33,993 nucleotides of DNA, taken from contig CAJXUL010000008.1 in assembly GCA_913060615.1 (NCBI GenBank), positions 1 through 33,993 on the forward strand. Reading direction: 5' to 3'. A model generated the notes under the pieces. The model did no database searches, was not told the DNA's origin, and saw only the letters and a program-made list of their open reading frames with translations. This stretch comes from an uncultured Gammaproteobacteria bacterium. Lineage in GTDB: Bacteria; Pseudomonadota; Gammaproteobacteria; Pseudomonadales; Azotimanducaceae. The position numbers and the translations under genes were made by a program. How positions within the stretch are numbered: the first letter of the stretch is position 1; the number at the start of each line of letters is the position of its first letter. Below are positions 1 through 8,244 of the stretch, piece by piece.

Positions 1-855
1 GCCAAAGACGCTGAAGTCACCATGGAAGCGAATCCGGGGACGCAGGAATATACCGACTTCGAGCATTATCTAAGTGCTGGGATCAACCGCCTTTCCATTG
101 GCGCGCAGTCTTTTCAAAACAGCCAGCTCGCTAAACTCGGCCGAGTTCACAATTCAGCCGAAACCATAGCAGCTGTAGCCAAAGCCAGGGCTGCTGGTTT
201 TGCCAACATCAACATAGATCTTATGTGGGGGCTACCGGGGCAAAACCTGGAAGACGCGCTTTTTGACCTTGAAAGCGCAATAGCGCTCGCCCCTCAACAT
301 ATCTCTTGGTATCAGCTGACCATTGAGGCAAAGACAGAGTTCGCAAAGCGACCGCCGCTACTACCAATTGATGGCATCCTTGCTGAGATAGAAGCCAAGG
401 GTAACGAACTGCTGGTGTCCAAAGGCTATGCTCGTTACGAAATTTCCGCTTACGCAAAAGATTCCGCCTACTGCCAACATAATATTAACTATTGGTCCTT
501 TGGGGATTACGTTGGCTTAGGCGCCGGGGCCCATGGAAAAATCAGCGAGAGCGAGCAAATCCTACGCACGCAAAAAGCCTCACAACCACGCCTTTATCAA
601 GGAGAGCCTGACAAAACTTCCTTACAAAAAGTAGCTAAGGAACAACTGCCGTTAGAATTTATGATGAATGCTCTACGTCTGATAGATGGCACCAGCATAC
701 AAACCTTTACCGACAAAACCGGTTTAAATTGGAAGGAGATAGAAACGCAATGGGACGGACTCCTCGCCCAAGGATTAGTCCGAGCCGACCGCTGCAGTAC
801 AACCGAGCTCGGGCTTCGCTATCTAGATACGGTATTGGAAAAGTTTGTTAACTAA
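1..855 (+). CDS. hemW: HemW, radical-SAM heme chaperone (5' truncated)
   Basis: The reading frame is open from base 1 and the first in-window codons (AKDAEVTMEANPGT) already match the interior of HemW, so the ATG at 22 is not the start; the true start and the CxxxCxxC Fe-S cysteines lie left of the window. What remains is the second half of the radical-SAM barrel and the HemW C-terminal domain, including the characteristic HNINYW motif followed by GDYVGLGAGAHGK near bases 478-540. HemW is homologous to coproporphyrinogen dehydrogenase HemN but is thought to be a heme-binding chaperone that inserts heme into respiratory enzymes. Its 3' end overlaps the convergent trmB by 8 bp. In many gammaproteobacteria hemW follows rdgB and precedes trmB or yggL, which fits. 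Confidence 0.93.
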   Translation, partial: AKDAEVTMEANPGTQEYTDFEHYLSAGINRLSIGAQSFQNSQLAKLGRVHNSAETIAAVAKARAAGFANINIDLMWGLPGQNLEDALFDLESAIALAPQHISWYQLTIEAKTEFAKRPPLLPIDGILAEIEAKGNELLVSKGYARYEISAYAKDSAYCQHNINYWSFGDYVGLGAGAHGKISESEQILRTQKASQPRLYQGEPDKTSLQKVAKEQLPLEFMMNALRLIDGTSIQTFTDKTGLNWKEIETQWDGLLAQGLVRADRCSTTELGLRYLDTVLEKFVN

Positions 856-1582
856 CGCGGCGGTAAGTGAAGTCACGAATACGATGGCCCAACTTCTCCC
901 CACGCGTCTCAAACTTGGTTCTACCGCGAACCGAGCCGTCTGAATCAAGTTCTGTTGTAAGGCCGCTCTCACCCAGAATTGGATCTCTAATAGCGTCGAG
1001 CTCACACTTGAAATTGGGGTTCGTGGCAAAATATTCTGCCATCCACTGGCCATATTCGGCCCAATCCGTTGCCAACCTGACAATACCCATGGGTTTTAGC
1101 ACGACGAGCATTTGCTCTAAAAACTCGGTTTGAATCAGCCGGCGCTTCAAATGCCGCTTCTTCGGCCATGGATCGGGGAAGAATATTCTTATTTCCGACA
1201 CAGACTCAGGCGCCAGTTCAGCCAACACTTTTTGCGCAGGTTGATCTACCAGTGCAATGTTTTCAATACCAAGATTTTCAAGCCTAGAAAGCATAGAGCC
1301 GATACCCGGTTGATACAGCTCAATGCCTAGGAGTAATTTTTGCGGCTGCTCTTGACCCCAGTTGATGAGTTCATGACCCATACCAAAACCAATCTCAATA
1401 CCCAGCTCTCGCGCATCTGCGTTTATCGCTGGTATTGCTAAACGATACCGCTGAGTTAAGCGCTCCAGCGCGCTGGCTTGCGCTTTAGTAAAGCGGCCGC
1501 GGCGACGGATATAGCTATGAGCGAACTCGTTGTGTAATGACACCTCGGAGTTTTGAGTACTGCTGGAGTCCTGCTCGGGCAC
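848..1582 (-). CDS. trmB: tRNA (guanine-N7-)-methyltransferase TrmB
   Basis: The 244-residue protein carries a class I SAM-binding motif (IEIGFGMGHEL, about residues 61-71) and the TrmB signature FPDPWPKKRHLKRRL near residue 135, which covers substrate-binding residues. TrmB makes m7G46 in the variable loop of tRNAs. The start is GTG at 1580-1582, chosen because AGGGAG lies at good spacing upstream and no in-frame ATG is better placed. It is the last gene of the leftward rpoH-DUF423-trmB run and overlaps the end of hemW, so the two transcripts converge without an obvious intergenic terminator. Confidence 0.95.
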   Translation of the reverse strand: MPEQDSSSTQNSEVSLHNEFAHSYIRRRGRFTKAQASALERLTQRYRLAIPAINADARELGIEIGFGMGHELINWGQEQPQKLLLGIELYQPGIGSMLSRLENLGIENIALVDQPAQKVLAELAPESVSEIRIFFPDPWPKKRHLKRRLIQTEFLEQMLVVLKPMGIVRLATDWAEYGQWMAEYFATNPNFKCELDAIRDPILGESGLTTELDSDGSVRGRTKFETRGEKLGHRIRDFTYRRVS

Positions 1583-1614
1583 TAAAATTTTCTCCCTGAA
1601 GCTTGGGTAGCTAA

Positions 1615-1989
1615 TTAATTATTAATGGCGAGAGAAGAGTATATGAGGGTGGCCCAAGCAGCTATCAAAGTTACACCACCTAAGGGCGTTACCGGACCAA
1701 ACCAAGAACCGGCGCCTAAAACCAATGCGTAAATACTGCCGCTGAATAGCGCAATGCCAGCAATAAAAAGCATGCCTGCGTAACGCAGCGAAACGGGTCC
1801 ATCGAGTAACAACCATAAACCAACAAAGAGTAGAACTAAGGCGTGGTACATCTGATAAGAAACTGCGGTTTCCCAGCTAGACAAGCTGGCTTCAGAGAGG
1901 CGTGCTTTTAGAGCGTGCGCGCCAAAGGCACCGAGCACCACACCAAGGAGGCCCAGTGAGCCTCCTACAAGGATGAACAATTTAGGCAT
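1615..1989 (-). CDS. DUF423 small integral membrane protein (YgdD/YwdK family)
   Basis: The 124-residue protein has about four hydrophobic segments and the family's N-terminal pattern: a glycine-rich first helix (GGSLGLLGVVLGAFGAHALK), then a short loop and YQMYHALVLL in the second helix. DUF423 proteins (E. coli YgdD) are inner-membrane proteins of unknown biochemical function; I do not assign one. The gene starts 3 bp after the rpoH stop codon and is therefore probably co-transcribed and translationally coupled with it. The stop (TAA) lies 32 bp before the trmB start. Confidence 0.85.
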   Translation of the reverse strand: MPKLFILVGGSLGLLGVVLGAFGAHALKARLSEASLSSWETAVSYQMYHALVLLFVGLWLLLDGPVSLRYAGMLFIAGIALFSGSIYALVLGAGSWFGPVTPLGGVTLIAAWATLIYSSLAINN

Positions 1990-1992
1990 TTA

Positions 1993-2844
1993 CTAGTCAG
2001 CAGTAATGGCAAGTTTAAGTTTCTTCATCGCGTTTTTTTCTAACTGTCGAATGCGCTCTGCAGAGACACCATATTCAGCTGCAAGTTCGTGCAGTGTGGA
2101 CTTGTCATCACTCAACCAGCGCTGCTGCAAAATGTCTCGGCTACGCTCGTCGAGGCCTGCAAGGCCCGCACTAAGGCGACAACTCGCGTCTTGTTGCATA
2201 TGTTCGTCGGCAACAAGGTCAGCAGGATCTGGGGCCGCGGAGGCCAAAAAGTGCATTGGCGCGGTAGCAGATTCTTCGTCTGTACCGTAGCCATCGAAAG
2301 CCATGTCACTGGCACTCAGTCTACCTTCCATACGGGTCACTTCTGCCGCAGAAACACCTAGGTCATCGGCGATGGCCTGAGTCTCAGCCAAACTTAACCA
2401 TGCACTACTACGCTTTGCACCACGGAGATTAAAGAACAATTTCCGCTGCGATTTGGTGGTAGCAACTTTGACTATGCGCCAGTTGCGCAAAATGTATTCG
2501 TGAATTTCAGCCTTGATCCAATGCACCGCAAAGGAAATTAAGCGCACGCCTACATTCGGGTCGAACCTTTTTACAGCCTTCATCAACCCAACATTACCTT
2601 CTTGGATTAAGTCAGCTTGGGAGAGTCCATAACCTTTATAAGATCGAGCAAGGTGGACCACAAAACGCAGGTGGCACATAACTAGTTCACGGGCAGCGTC
2701 TAAATCTGCGTCCGCATAAAATCGTTCAGCAAGTAATTTTTCCGCTTCCGGTTTAAGGATAGGAAATTGGCTGATTGTACGTAAGTAGGCATCGAGGTCA
2801 CGACCTGGAGCGATGCTTGGCATAGCCATAATATCTGTTGTCAT
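1993..2844 (-). CDS. rpoH: RNA polymerase heat-shock sigma factor sigma-32 (RpoH)
   Basis: The 283-residue protein has the sigma-70 family region 2 (LIQEGNVGLMKAVKRFDPNVGVRLISFAVHWIKAEI, about residues 79-114), the RpoH box QRKLFFNLR at 133-141 that separates sigma-32 from other sigma factors, and a region 4.2 helix-turn-helix near residues 250-278. It directs transcription of chaperone and protease genes. The ATG start has GGAAG about 9 nt upstream. As in E. coli it lies after ftsY-ftsE-ftsX. Unlike in E. coli, a perfect CIRCE element sits 31 bp upstream of the start codon (see separate entry), so expression is probably repressed by HrcA. Two downstream genes follow within a few bases to tens of bases. 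Confidence 0.97.
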   Translation of the reverse strand: MTTDIMAMPSIAPGRDLDAYLRTISQFPILKPEAEKLLAERFYADADLDAARELVMCHLRFVVHLARSYKGYGLSQADLIQEGNVGLMKAVKRFDPNVGVRLISFAVHWIKAEIHEYILRNWRIVKVATTKSQRKLFFNLRGAKRSSAWLSLAETQAIADDLGVSAAEVTRMEGRLSASDMAFDGYGTDEESATAPMHFLASAAPDPADLVADEHMQQDASCRLSAGLAGLDERSRDILQQRWLSDDKSTLHELAAEYGVSAERIRQLEKNAMKKLKLAITAD

Positions 2845-2875
2845 GGTGATACTTCCGGTAACACGAAATTTGATG

Positions 2876-2902
2876 TTAGCACTCTAGCTAGAGGAGTGCT
2901 AA
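2876..2902. promoter_or_regulatory. CIRCE operator (HrcA binding site) upstream of rpoH
   Basis: The sequence is TTAGCACTC, nine spacer bases (TAGCTAGAG), then GAGTGCTAA: an exact match to the 9-9-9 CIRCE consensus. It ends 31 bp before the rpoH ATG, and its distal edge touches a candidate -10 hexamer, the usual place for HrcA repression. HrcA/CIRCE normally controls groESL and dnaK operons. The palindrome is seen directly; HrcA control of rpoH is inferred, and hrcA itself is not in this window. Confidence 0.93.
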
Positions 2903-2930
2903 TACTGATTTAGGCCCATAATCTCGACAA
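2902..2930 (-). promoter_or_regulatory. Candidate rpoH promoter
   Basis: On the minus strand TTGTCG (2930-2925) and CAGTAT (2907-2902) are separated by 17 bp, immediately upstream of and touching the CIRCE palindrome. The -10 is a weak match to TATAAT (3 of 6), so the call relies mainly on spacing and on the operator position. Confidence 0.35.
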
Positions 2931-2975
2931 AAGTTGCTCAAAACAGACGCCGCAGCGACGCTCCTTGTAGTTATA

Positions 2976-3953
2976 CTAAATAAATTGGGCGCGATGCAAA
3001 CGCTGCCTTACTGCCACCCAAGCACCAATTACTCCCAGCAAAATACCAATACCCAACACGCTAAGTAAAAATTGCGCATCAAAGCCTTTCACTACCAGCG
3101 GCACTTGATAACTGCCCAGTAGAGCCTGCAACGGACCTTCAATTGCGTTCAGAATGAGCGCTAGGAACATTACGGCCATAACACCCCCACCGACGCCATA
3201 ACACGCACCAAAATAGATAAACGGCCTGCGCATCTGTCCTCTTGTTGCCCCCACCAGAGCTAACACCAGCAATTCTTCCAGCCGGGATTCTATAGCCAGG
3301 CGAACAGATGCAGAGGTGACAAAAATGGCACCCAAACCAAACAGTAAGCCAAATATCCAACCAAGCCGATTCAACAAAGTCGTTATGTCGCGTAAACGCT
3401 CCAACCAAGTCTTTTCAATAACCACATCGTTGATCTGAGGCTTGGCTCGCAACTGCCGCTGTAAGGCCTCAAGTTCGATAAAGTCTGCACCCTCGCTGCT
3501 GGTAATTTGAATGGATGCAGGTAGTGGGTTTTCATCCAAGCTGGCCATGATGTCGCGCAACTCAAGAGAGTCAGCAGTCTGGGCGACAAAGTCTTGTAGG
3601 GCCTGGTCAGATGTCGTCAAAGCGGTTTTTTCCACCTGCGGCATTTTCTTCAGGTCTTTTAACGCGGTCTCTATTTCAGCAGGGCTAACGCCAGCCTCAA
3701 AATATACGGTCAATCCAGCGCGACCCTGCCAGCCCTCGCCAACCGCCTGAAGATTCATCTGCGCCAACCAAAGTATGCCGGGGAGAGCCAAAGCAATACC
3801 GACTAAAAACCAAACAAACAGACTGCTAGCCAAACGTTGGCTAACAAAGAGAGTCGTATCGTTAAACGTTCTACCATGATCCTTGAGCCAATTGATAAAA
3901 CCGCCGGATGGCTTCGCCCAGGGATCTAGGTTTTGGGCATTCTTGTTATCCAC
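2976..3953 (-). CDS. ftsX: Cell division protein FtsX
   Basis: The 325-residue membrane protein has the FtsX layout: cytoplasmic N-terminus, first TM about residues 44-65, a large periplasmic domain (about 66-195), then three TM segments in the C-terminal half (around 198-215, 250-270 and 295-315). With FtsE it forms the ABC-type complex that activates periplasmic amidases through EnvC-like partners at the septum. The start is GTG at 3951-3953 with AGGTG upstream; there is no competing ATG. It lies 18 bp after ftsE in the ftsY-ftsE-ftsX order common to gammaproteobacteria. Confidence 0.94.
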   Translation of the reverse strand: MDNKNAQNLDPWAKPSGGFINWLKDHGRTFNDTTLFVSQRLASSLFVWFLVGIALALPGILWLAQMNLQAVGEGWQGRAGLTVYFEAGVSPAEIETALKDLKKMPQVEKTALTTSDQALQDFVAQTADSLELRDIMASLDENPLPASIQITSSEGADFIELEALQRQLRAKPQINDVVIEKTWLERLRDITTLLNRLGWIFGLLFGLGAIFVTSASVRLAIESRLEELLVLALVGATRGQMRRPFIYFGACYGVGGGVMAVMFLALILNAIEGPLQALLGSYQVPLVVKGFDAQFLLSVLGIGILLGVIGAWVAVRQRLHRAQFI

Positions 3954-3971
3954 GAAACACCTGACTTTTCA

Positions 3972-4667
3972 CTAATTGAACTCAGTGACTTTGGTTTGCG
4001 TAACAATGGGATCTGCAAGGCTCCCTGCAACTAAATTCAGTGTAGGTTGACCCATGTCTTTAACCAGCTCTATATCGTGGGTAGCGATAATAACAGTGGT
4101 GCCAATCTCCCTAAATTGGCTAAATAGATCCATGATTGTCTTCGACAAATCCGGATCTAAGTTACCTGTTGGTTCATCTGCCAGTAAGATTTTGGGTCTA
4201 TTTACAACTGCACGAGCAATGCCTACTCGCTGCTGCTCTCCGGTGGACAAATATCCAGGCAAAAGTTTCTCTTTATCGAGTAAATCTACCGCACTCAAAG
4301 CGCCTCTTACTCGAGGAGCAATCTCATTTGCCGGGAAGTGACCAATACGTAGGGGCAAGGCTACATTTTCAAACACCGAGCGATCAGCAAGTAAGTGGTG
4401 GTCCTGGAATACCACACCTACATTGCGCCGGTACCAAGGCATGCGCTTTGCACTTAATTGGCTGATATTCACGCCGCCCACAAGTACACGGCCCCTCGTA
4501 GGCTCATCAACACCAATCAGCAAACGCAAAAACGTGCTTTTGCCAGCACCGGAATGCCCGGTTAAAAAAGTCATAGACCCTGAATCGAAATTCACTGAAA
4601 CATCCACCAACGCTTTGTAGCCGCTGGAAAACTGTTTGGTGACGTTGTCTAAAACTATGCTGGCCAT
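3972..4667 (-). CDS. ftsE: Cell division ATP-binding protein FtsE
   Basis: The 231-residue ABC ATPase has Walker A GHSGAGKST (37-45), Q-loop near FQDHH (89-92), the signature at 141-148, Walker B ILLADEP (161-167) and the switch histidine in ATHD (196-199). It powers FtsX-dependent activation of septal peptidoglycan hydrolysis. The signature reads LSTGEQQR instead of the usual LSGGEQQR, replacing the first glycine by threonine; all other ATPase motifs are intact. The ATG start follows the ftsY stop by 14 bp. Confidence 0.95.
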   Translation of the reverse strand: MASIVLDNVTKQFSSGYKALVDVSVNFDSGSMTFLTGHSGAGKSTFLRLLIGVDEPTRGRVLVGGVNISQLSAKRMPWYRRNVGVVFQDHHLLADRSVFENVALPLRIGHFPANEIAPRVRGALSAVDLLDKEKLLPGYLSTGEQQRVGIARAVVNRPKILLADEPTGNLDPDLSKTIMDLFSQFREIGTTVIIATHDIELVKDMGQPTLNLVAGSLADPIVTQTKVTEFN

Positions 4668-4681
4668 AATGCTTAAGACGC

Positions 4682-5650
4682 CTAGGCTGAATATTGGTCA
4701 TTGGCGAGCAGTGCGTGAACAAATTCATCCGCATCGAAGGGGCGCAAATCCTCAATGCCTTCGCCAACACCAATGAAATATAGGGGCACTTCAGGGACAC
4801 CACCGGCACCACTAGCAACAGCAAAAATGACCCCAGCTTTCGCAGTGCCATCGAGTTTCGTCACCACCAAGCCGGTAAGCTTCACCGCTTCATCAAATAA
4901 TTTCACCTGGCTAAGCGCATTCTGACCAACCCCACCATCGAGCACCAAAATCACTTCATGGGGGGCATCTGGATCTAACCTTTTGACCACTCGCTGGACT
5001 TTTTCCAACTCATCCATCAACTGAGTCTTGGCCTGCAAGCGACCCGCTGTGTCGACAAGTAAAACATCTACGTCTCGAGCCTGCGCTGCCTGCACCGCAT
5101 CGAAAATTACTGAAGCACTGTCCGAGCCTTGTGGCTGGGCGATCACGGGAATGTCGTTACGCTCGCCCCAGGCTTGAAGCTGTTCTACCGCTGCGGCACG
5201 AAAGGTGTCTCCAGCAGCAAGGAGCACACTCTTGCCTTCGTCCTTGAAACGTTTGGCCAGCTTACCGATGGTAGTGGTTTTACCCACGCCATTAACGCCA
5301 ACAAAGAAAATGATGCGCGGCATACCCGATTTTTTCTCAGGCAATTGAAAAGTTTTGCAAATGGGTAGCAGACGTTCCACCAATAGCCTGTGCAGGGCTT
5401 CATGCAAAGCTCGCGTATTTGCCAACTCACGGCGCTGCGCGCGCTGAGTCAGATTTTCTATAATGTCTCGAGTGGTATCCACGCCAACATCAGTAGTGAT
5501 CAACGCAGTTTCTAAATCATCTAGCACTGTGTCATTGATTTCTTTTTCACCGAGCAACAAATTGCCCACACCATCAGCGAGCTGGGCGCGAGTTTTTGCT
5601 AAGCCTGACCTTAGTCTAGAAAAAAGTCCGGGGGAGCTACTGTCTGACAT
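4682..5650 (-). CDS. ftsY: Signal recognition particle receptor FtsY
   Basis: The 322-residue protein consists essentially of the SRP-GTPase NG domain: N-terminal helical bundle, G1 GVNGVGKTTT (118-127), the insertion motif DTFRAAAVEQL, G3 DTAGR, and G4/G5 TKLDGTAKAG. FtsY docks the SRP-ribosome complex at the inner membrane for co-translational insertion. The long acidic A domain of E. coli FtsY (497 residues) is missing, leaving only a short basic N-terminal stretch; short forms are common in bacteria. It is the first gene of the leftward ftsYEX run and is divergent from rsmD. Confidence 0.96.
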   Translation of the reverse strand: MSDSSSPGLFSRLRSGLAKTRAQLADGVGNLLLGEKEINDTVLDDLETALITTDVGVDTTRDIIENLTQRAQRRELANTRALHEALHRLLVERLLPICKTFQLPEKKSGMPRIIFFVGVNGVGKTTTIGKLAKRFKDEGKSVLLAAGDTFRAAAVEQLQAWGERNDIPVIAQPQGSDSASVIFDAVQAAQARDVDVLLVDTAGRLQAKTQLMDELEKVQRVVKRLDPDAPHEVILVLDGGVGQNALSQVKLFDEAVKLTGLVVTKLDGTAKAGVIFAVASGAGGVPEVPLYFIGVGEGIEDLRPFDADEFVHALLANDQYSA

Positions 5651-5816
5651 ATCGATAACATCTATGGTGAATTTCTTTGCGAAAACAGCTGTGGCACGAA
5701 AAGCTCAGCAGCGTTGCCTTACTATAACGCAAAACGCATATGCTTTAGCCTCATTCCAATATTCAAAATCGGTTTCTGGCAAGGCCAAGGTTAAATCGCA
5801 TCGTCGCTGAACATCC

Positions 5817-5822
5817 TATAAT
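5817..5822 (+). promoter_or_regulatory. Candidate -10 box of the rsmD promoter
   Basis: A consensus TATAAT lies 39 bp upstream of the rsmD ATG in the 211-bp ftsY/rsmD divergent region. No convincing -35 was found at 16-18 bp spacing, and I could not pick a clear ftsY promoter on the other strand. Confidence 0.4.
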
Positions 5823-5861
5823 ATTTGGCTCCAAATCTATGCCCTACTCGTTGTATTTCAT

Positions 5862-6434
5862 ATGAAAAAGCCAAGTACTAAAACTCAAAGCGTACGCATT
5901 ATTGGCGGCAGATGGCGGGGTAGAAAAATTCTATTCCCGGAAATTAACGACTTACGACCCACTCTAGGTAGAACTAGAGAGACCCTGTTTAACTGGTTGA
6001 GGCCAGAAATTAGCGGTACCCGGTGCCTTGATTTATTCGCCGGATCGGGCGCCCTTGGTATAGAAGCCCTCTCTCAGGGTGCTGGTGAAGTGGTACTCGT
6101 AGAAAACGAACCCTCAATTTTTCGCGCTTTGGAAAAAAGCGTCACGGATCTTGGCGAACCCACATGCCAAACCATCAGGGCTAATGGTGTTACTTATCTA
6201 ACCGCCGTAACCGAACCCTTTGATATCATATTTTTGGACCCGCCCTACGCCCAACCAGAAGTATTAGGCGCTTGTTTAAAACTCATAGCCGAGCGCAAGC
6301 TCGCAAAAAACTATATTTATGTGGAGTCTAATCAGAGCGAGCTAATAGAAGAAATATGCAGCATCAACGGTTTCAAAATAGACAGAAGAACATCCAGCGC
6401 CAGCACCTTCAGTGCCTTAGTAGCGAACAGATGA
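5862..6434 (+). CDS. rsmD: 16S rRNA (guanine(966)-N2)-methyltransferase RsmD
   Basis: The 190-residue protein has the family N-terminus (RIIGGRWRGRKI, RPTLGRTRETLFNWL), SAM motif I LDLFAGSGALGIEAL (56-70) and the N-methyltransferase catalytic motif DPPY (126-129). It methylates G966 of 16S rRNA in assembled 30S subunits. It is divergent from ftsY, as in E. coli, and followed by coaD after 116 bp. Confidence 0.95.
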   Translation: MKKPSTKTQSVRIIGGRWRGRKILFPEINDLRPTLGRTRETLFNWLRPEISGTRCLDLFAGSGALGIEALSQGAGEVVLVENEPSIFRALEKSVTDLGEPTCQTIRANGVTYLTAVTEPFDIIFLDPPYAQPEVLGACLKLIAERKLAKNYIYVESNQSELIEEICSINGFKIDRRTSSASTFSALVANR

Positions 6435-6550
6435 CGGAAAAATTGAGCACATTTCATTGGCCTCAATCAACTTGCAGTCGCAAAAACCCACGGCTACTAT
6501 CGCCAACTCTCCAACGGATTTAGACGCCAGAAGGCGCAGAGAAAAAAAAT

Positions 6551-7033
6551 ATGTCAAAGAGAACTGTGGTTTACCCAGGATCATTTAACCCAATCACAAA
6601 TGGGCACACAGATCTGGTAGAAAGAGCATTACACCTATTTGACCATGTCGTCTTGGCTATTGGCACGTCTATCAACAAAGACCCAAAAGTGGATCTGGCG
6701 GACAGAATTGCGCTTTGTGAGAAGGTACTTGCTAAATATGGCGACAGAGTTTCCGTTGAGGGCTTCAACTCTCTTTTGGTTGACTACGTACGCTCCAAAG
6801 ACACTCGGTTCGTGTTACGTGGGTTGCGCACAGTCACCGATTTCGACTACGAATTCCAAATGGCAGAAATGAACCGGTCTCTGGACCCTCAGATTGAGTA
6901 CGTATTTTTGCCTACGTCAAAAGATTGCTCGTTTATTTCGTCCACTCTCGTCAGAGAAATTTCGGCGTTGGGTGGCGACATATCGCAATTTGTGCACCCA
7001 GAAGTTATCTCAGAGTTAGCCAGCAAAAAGTAA
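6551..7033 (+). CDS. coaD: Phosphopantetheine adenylyltransferase CoaD
   Basis: The 160-residue protein is the usual length and shows the nucleotidyltransferase motif TNGH (16-19) after YPGSFNPI, and the second ATP-binding motif ISSTLVRE (129-136). It converts 4'-phosphopantetheine and ATP to dephospho-CoA, the fourth step of CoA synthesis; coaBC for the preceding steps lies 2.4 kb away in this window. It is convergent with mutM, the same neighbour as in E. coli. Confidence 0.96.
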   Translation: MSKRTVVYPGSFNPITNGHTDLVERALHLFDHVVLAIGTSINKDPKVDLADRIALCEKVLAKYGDRVSVEGFNSLLVDYVRSKDTRFVLRGLRTVTDFDYEFQMAEMNRSLDPQIEYVFLPTSKDCSFISSTLVREISALGGDISQFVHPEVISELASKK

Positions 7034-7149
7034 AACAAACAGAGGCAAAAGCCCTTGAAGGAGTATTGCTCTGTCGATCTAAAACGATGGGGCGCTAGAT
7101 TCTCAATACCGCCAACCCAGCAACTCTACGGAGCGCCGCTACAGGGCTG

Positions 7150-7974
7150 TTAACGCCAGCCGCTGAAAGTCTGGCAGCTTGGGCAATACACAGTGCTTCT
7201 CTGCCCTAGCACCTGGCCCTTAAGCGTGCTGGCACATTCTCTACACGGCTGACCTTCTCGACCATAAACATTGAGGCTTTGGCTAAAGTAACCGGGCTGC
7301 CCGTCTGAACCAACAAAGTCCCGTAAAGTCGTACCGCCCACCTTAATGGCTCTCGCCAAAATTTGACGAATAGCTTGGGCTAAATTTTCGTATGCCAATC
7401 GGCTCACTCGCTGGGCTGCTGTTGCCGGCCTGATCTTGGCCATAAAGAGCGACTCAGCGGCGTAAATATTGCCAACACCGACAACCACCTTGCCGTCCAT
7501 AATGTGGTTCTTTACAGCTACCTTACGGCGTCTTGAACTATTAAACAGGTAATCGCCAGAAAACTCATTTTCTAGAGGCTCGACACCTAGGTCTTTAAGT
7601 AACCAGTGCTCAAGAGCATCACCTGGCTGAAAGTGAAAACTGCCAAAACGGCGTGGATCGTTAAAACGCAGCCAATGATCACCTGTCAATTTGATATCAA
7701 TATGATCATGCAATTTGGGCGGGGTCTGTGGGCTAACAACTCTGAGGCTGCCTGACATACCAAGGTGTATGAGCAACGTGCCCACATGGGTAGATATGAG
7801 GATGTATTTGCCACGACGGGTAACGTTTGTAACCTTGCTGCCAGCAAGGCTGTGCGGCAGGTCTACCGGCCACCTCAGACGAGGCTGCCGGACTTCGATT
7901 GCTAAGATCGATTGATCAAGGAGGAAGGGCTCTATGCCCCGCCGAGTCGTTTCGACTTCGGGGAGTTCAGGCAT
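7150..7974 (-). CDS. mutM: Formamidopyrimidine-DNA glycosylase MutM (Fpg)
   Basis: The 274-residue protein starts MPELPEVE, giving the catalytic proline 2 and glutamate 3, has the helix-two-turn-helix with GVGNIYAAESLF (near residue 167) and a C-terminal zinc finger with C244, C247, C264 and C267. It removes 8-oxoguanine and formamidopyrimidines from DNA with AP-lyase activity. All catalytic parts are present. It starts 3 bp after the rpmG stop, which matches the E. coli rpmB-rpmG-mutM operon and suggests translational coupling. Confidence 0.97.
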   Translation of the reverse strand: MPELPEVETTRRGIEPFLLDQSILAIEVRQPRLRWPVDLPHSLAGSKVTNVTRRGKYILISTHVGTLLIHLGMSGSLRVVSPQTPPKLHDHIDIKLTGDHWLRFNDPRRFGSFHFQPGDALEHWLLKDLGVEPLENEFSGDYLFNSSRRRKVAVKNHIMDGKVVVGVGNIYAAESLFMAKIRPATAAQRVSRLAYENLAQAIRQILARAIKVGGTTLRDFVGSDGQPGYFSQSLNVYGREGQPCRECASTLKGQVLGQRSTVYCPSCQTFSGWR

Positions 7975-7977
7975 TCC

Positions 7978-8133
7978 TTACTTGATCTTTGCTTCCTTGT
8001 AGAGCACATGCTTGCGCACAACAGGATCGAATTTTTTAATTTCCATCTTGTCTGGTGTGTTCTTCTTGTTCTTGTCAGTCGTATAGTAATGTCCGGTACC
8101 GGCACTTGAGACTAGTTTGATTTTGTCACGCAT
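7978..8133 (-). CDS. rpmG: 50S ribosomal protein L33
   Basis: A 51-residue reading frame from ATG at 8131-8133 to TAA at 7978-7980 encodes [20 protein letters not shown] and continues through [17 protein letters not shown] and [13 protein letters not shown], a standard L33. It has no cysteines, so it is the zinc-independent (C-minus) type. It sits between rpmB and mutM as in E. coli. The 111-bp gap to rpmB contains a hairpin (separate entry). Confidence 0.96.
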   Translation of the reverse strand: MRDKIKLVSSAGTGHYYTTDKNKKNTPDKMEIKKFDPVVRKHVLYKEAKIK

Positions 8134-8155
8134 AGTTATATTCCGTTTTATTATC

Positions 8156-8185
8156 GGCTTAGTCGGTTAACAACCTGCCTAAGCC
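8156..8185 (-). other. Hairpin in the rpmB-rpmG intergenic region
   Basis: GGCTTAG (8156-8162) pairs with CTAAGCC (8179-8185), and inside it GGTT (8165-8168) pairs with AACC (8172-8175) around a 3-nt loop, giving a two-step stem-loop 22 bp before the rpmG start. On the transcript it is followed by GATAATAAAA rather than a U-run, so it is more likely a processing or partial attenuation element than a full terminator. Confidence 0.45.
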
Positions 8186-8244
8186 CGCCAACTATACTCT
8201 TTAACCTTCAATTGCCGCTAGGCAATAGGGCAAAAAAGAGTTTG

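Noticed and set aside
4136-4465. 109-codon open frame on the + strand inside ftsE
   Set aside because: It lies wholly opposite a strongly conserved ABC ATPase, has no ribosome site and no family resemblance; an antisense shadow.
7034-7149. Terminator between coaD and mutM
   Set aside because: GGCTG/CAGCC at the mutM stop is only 5 bp and has no T-run on either strand; no convincing stem elsewhere in the gap.
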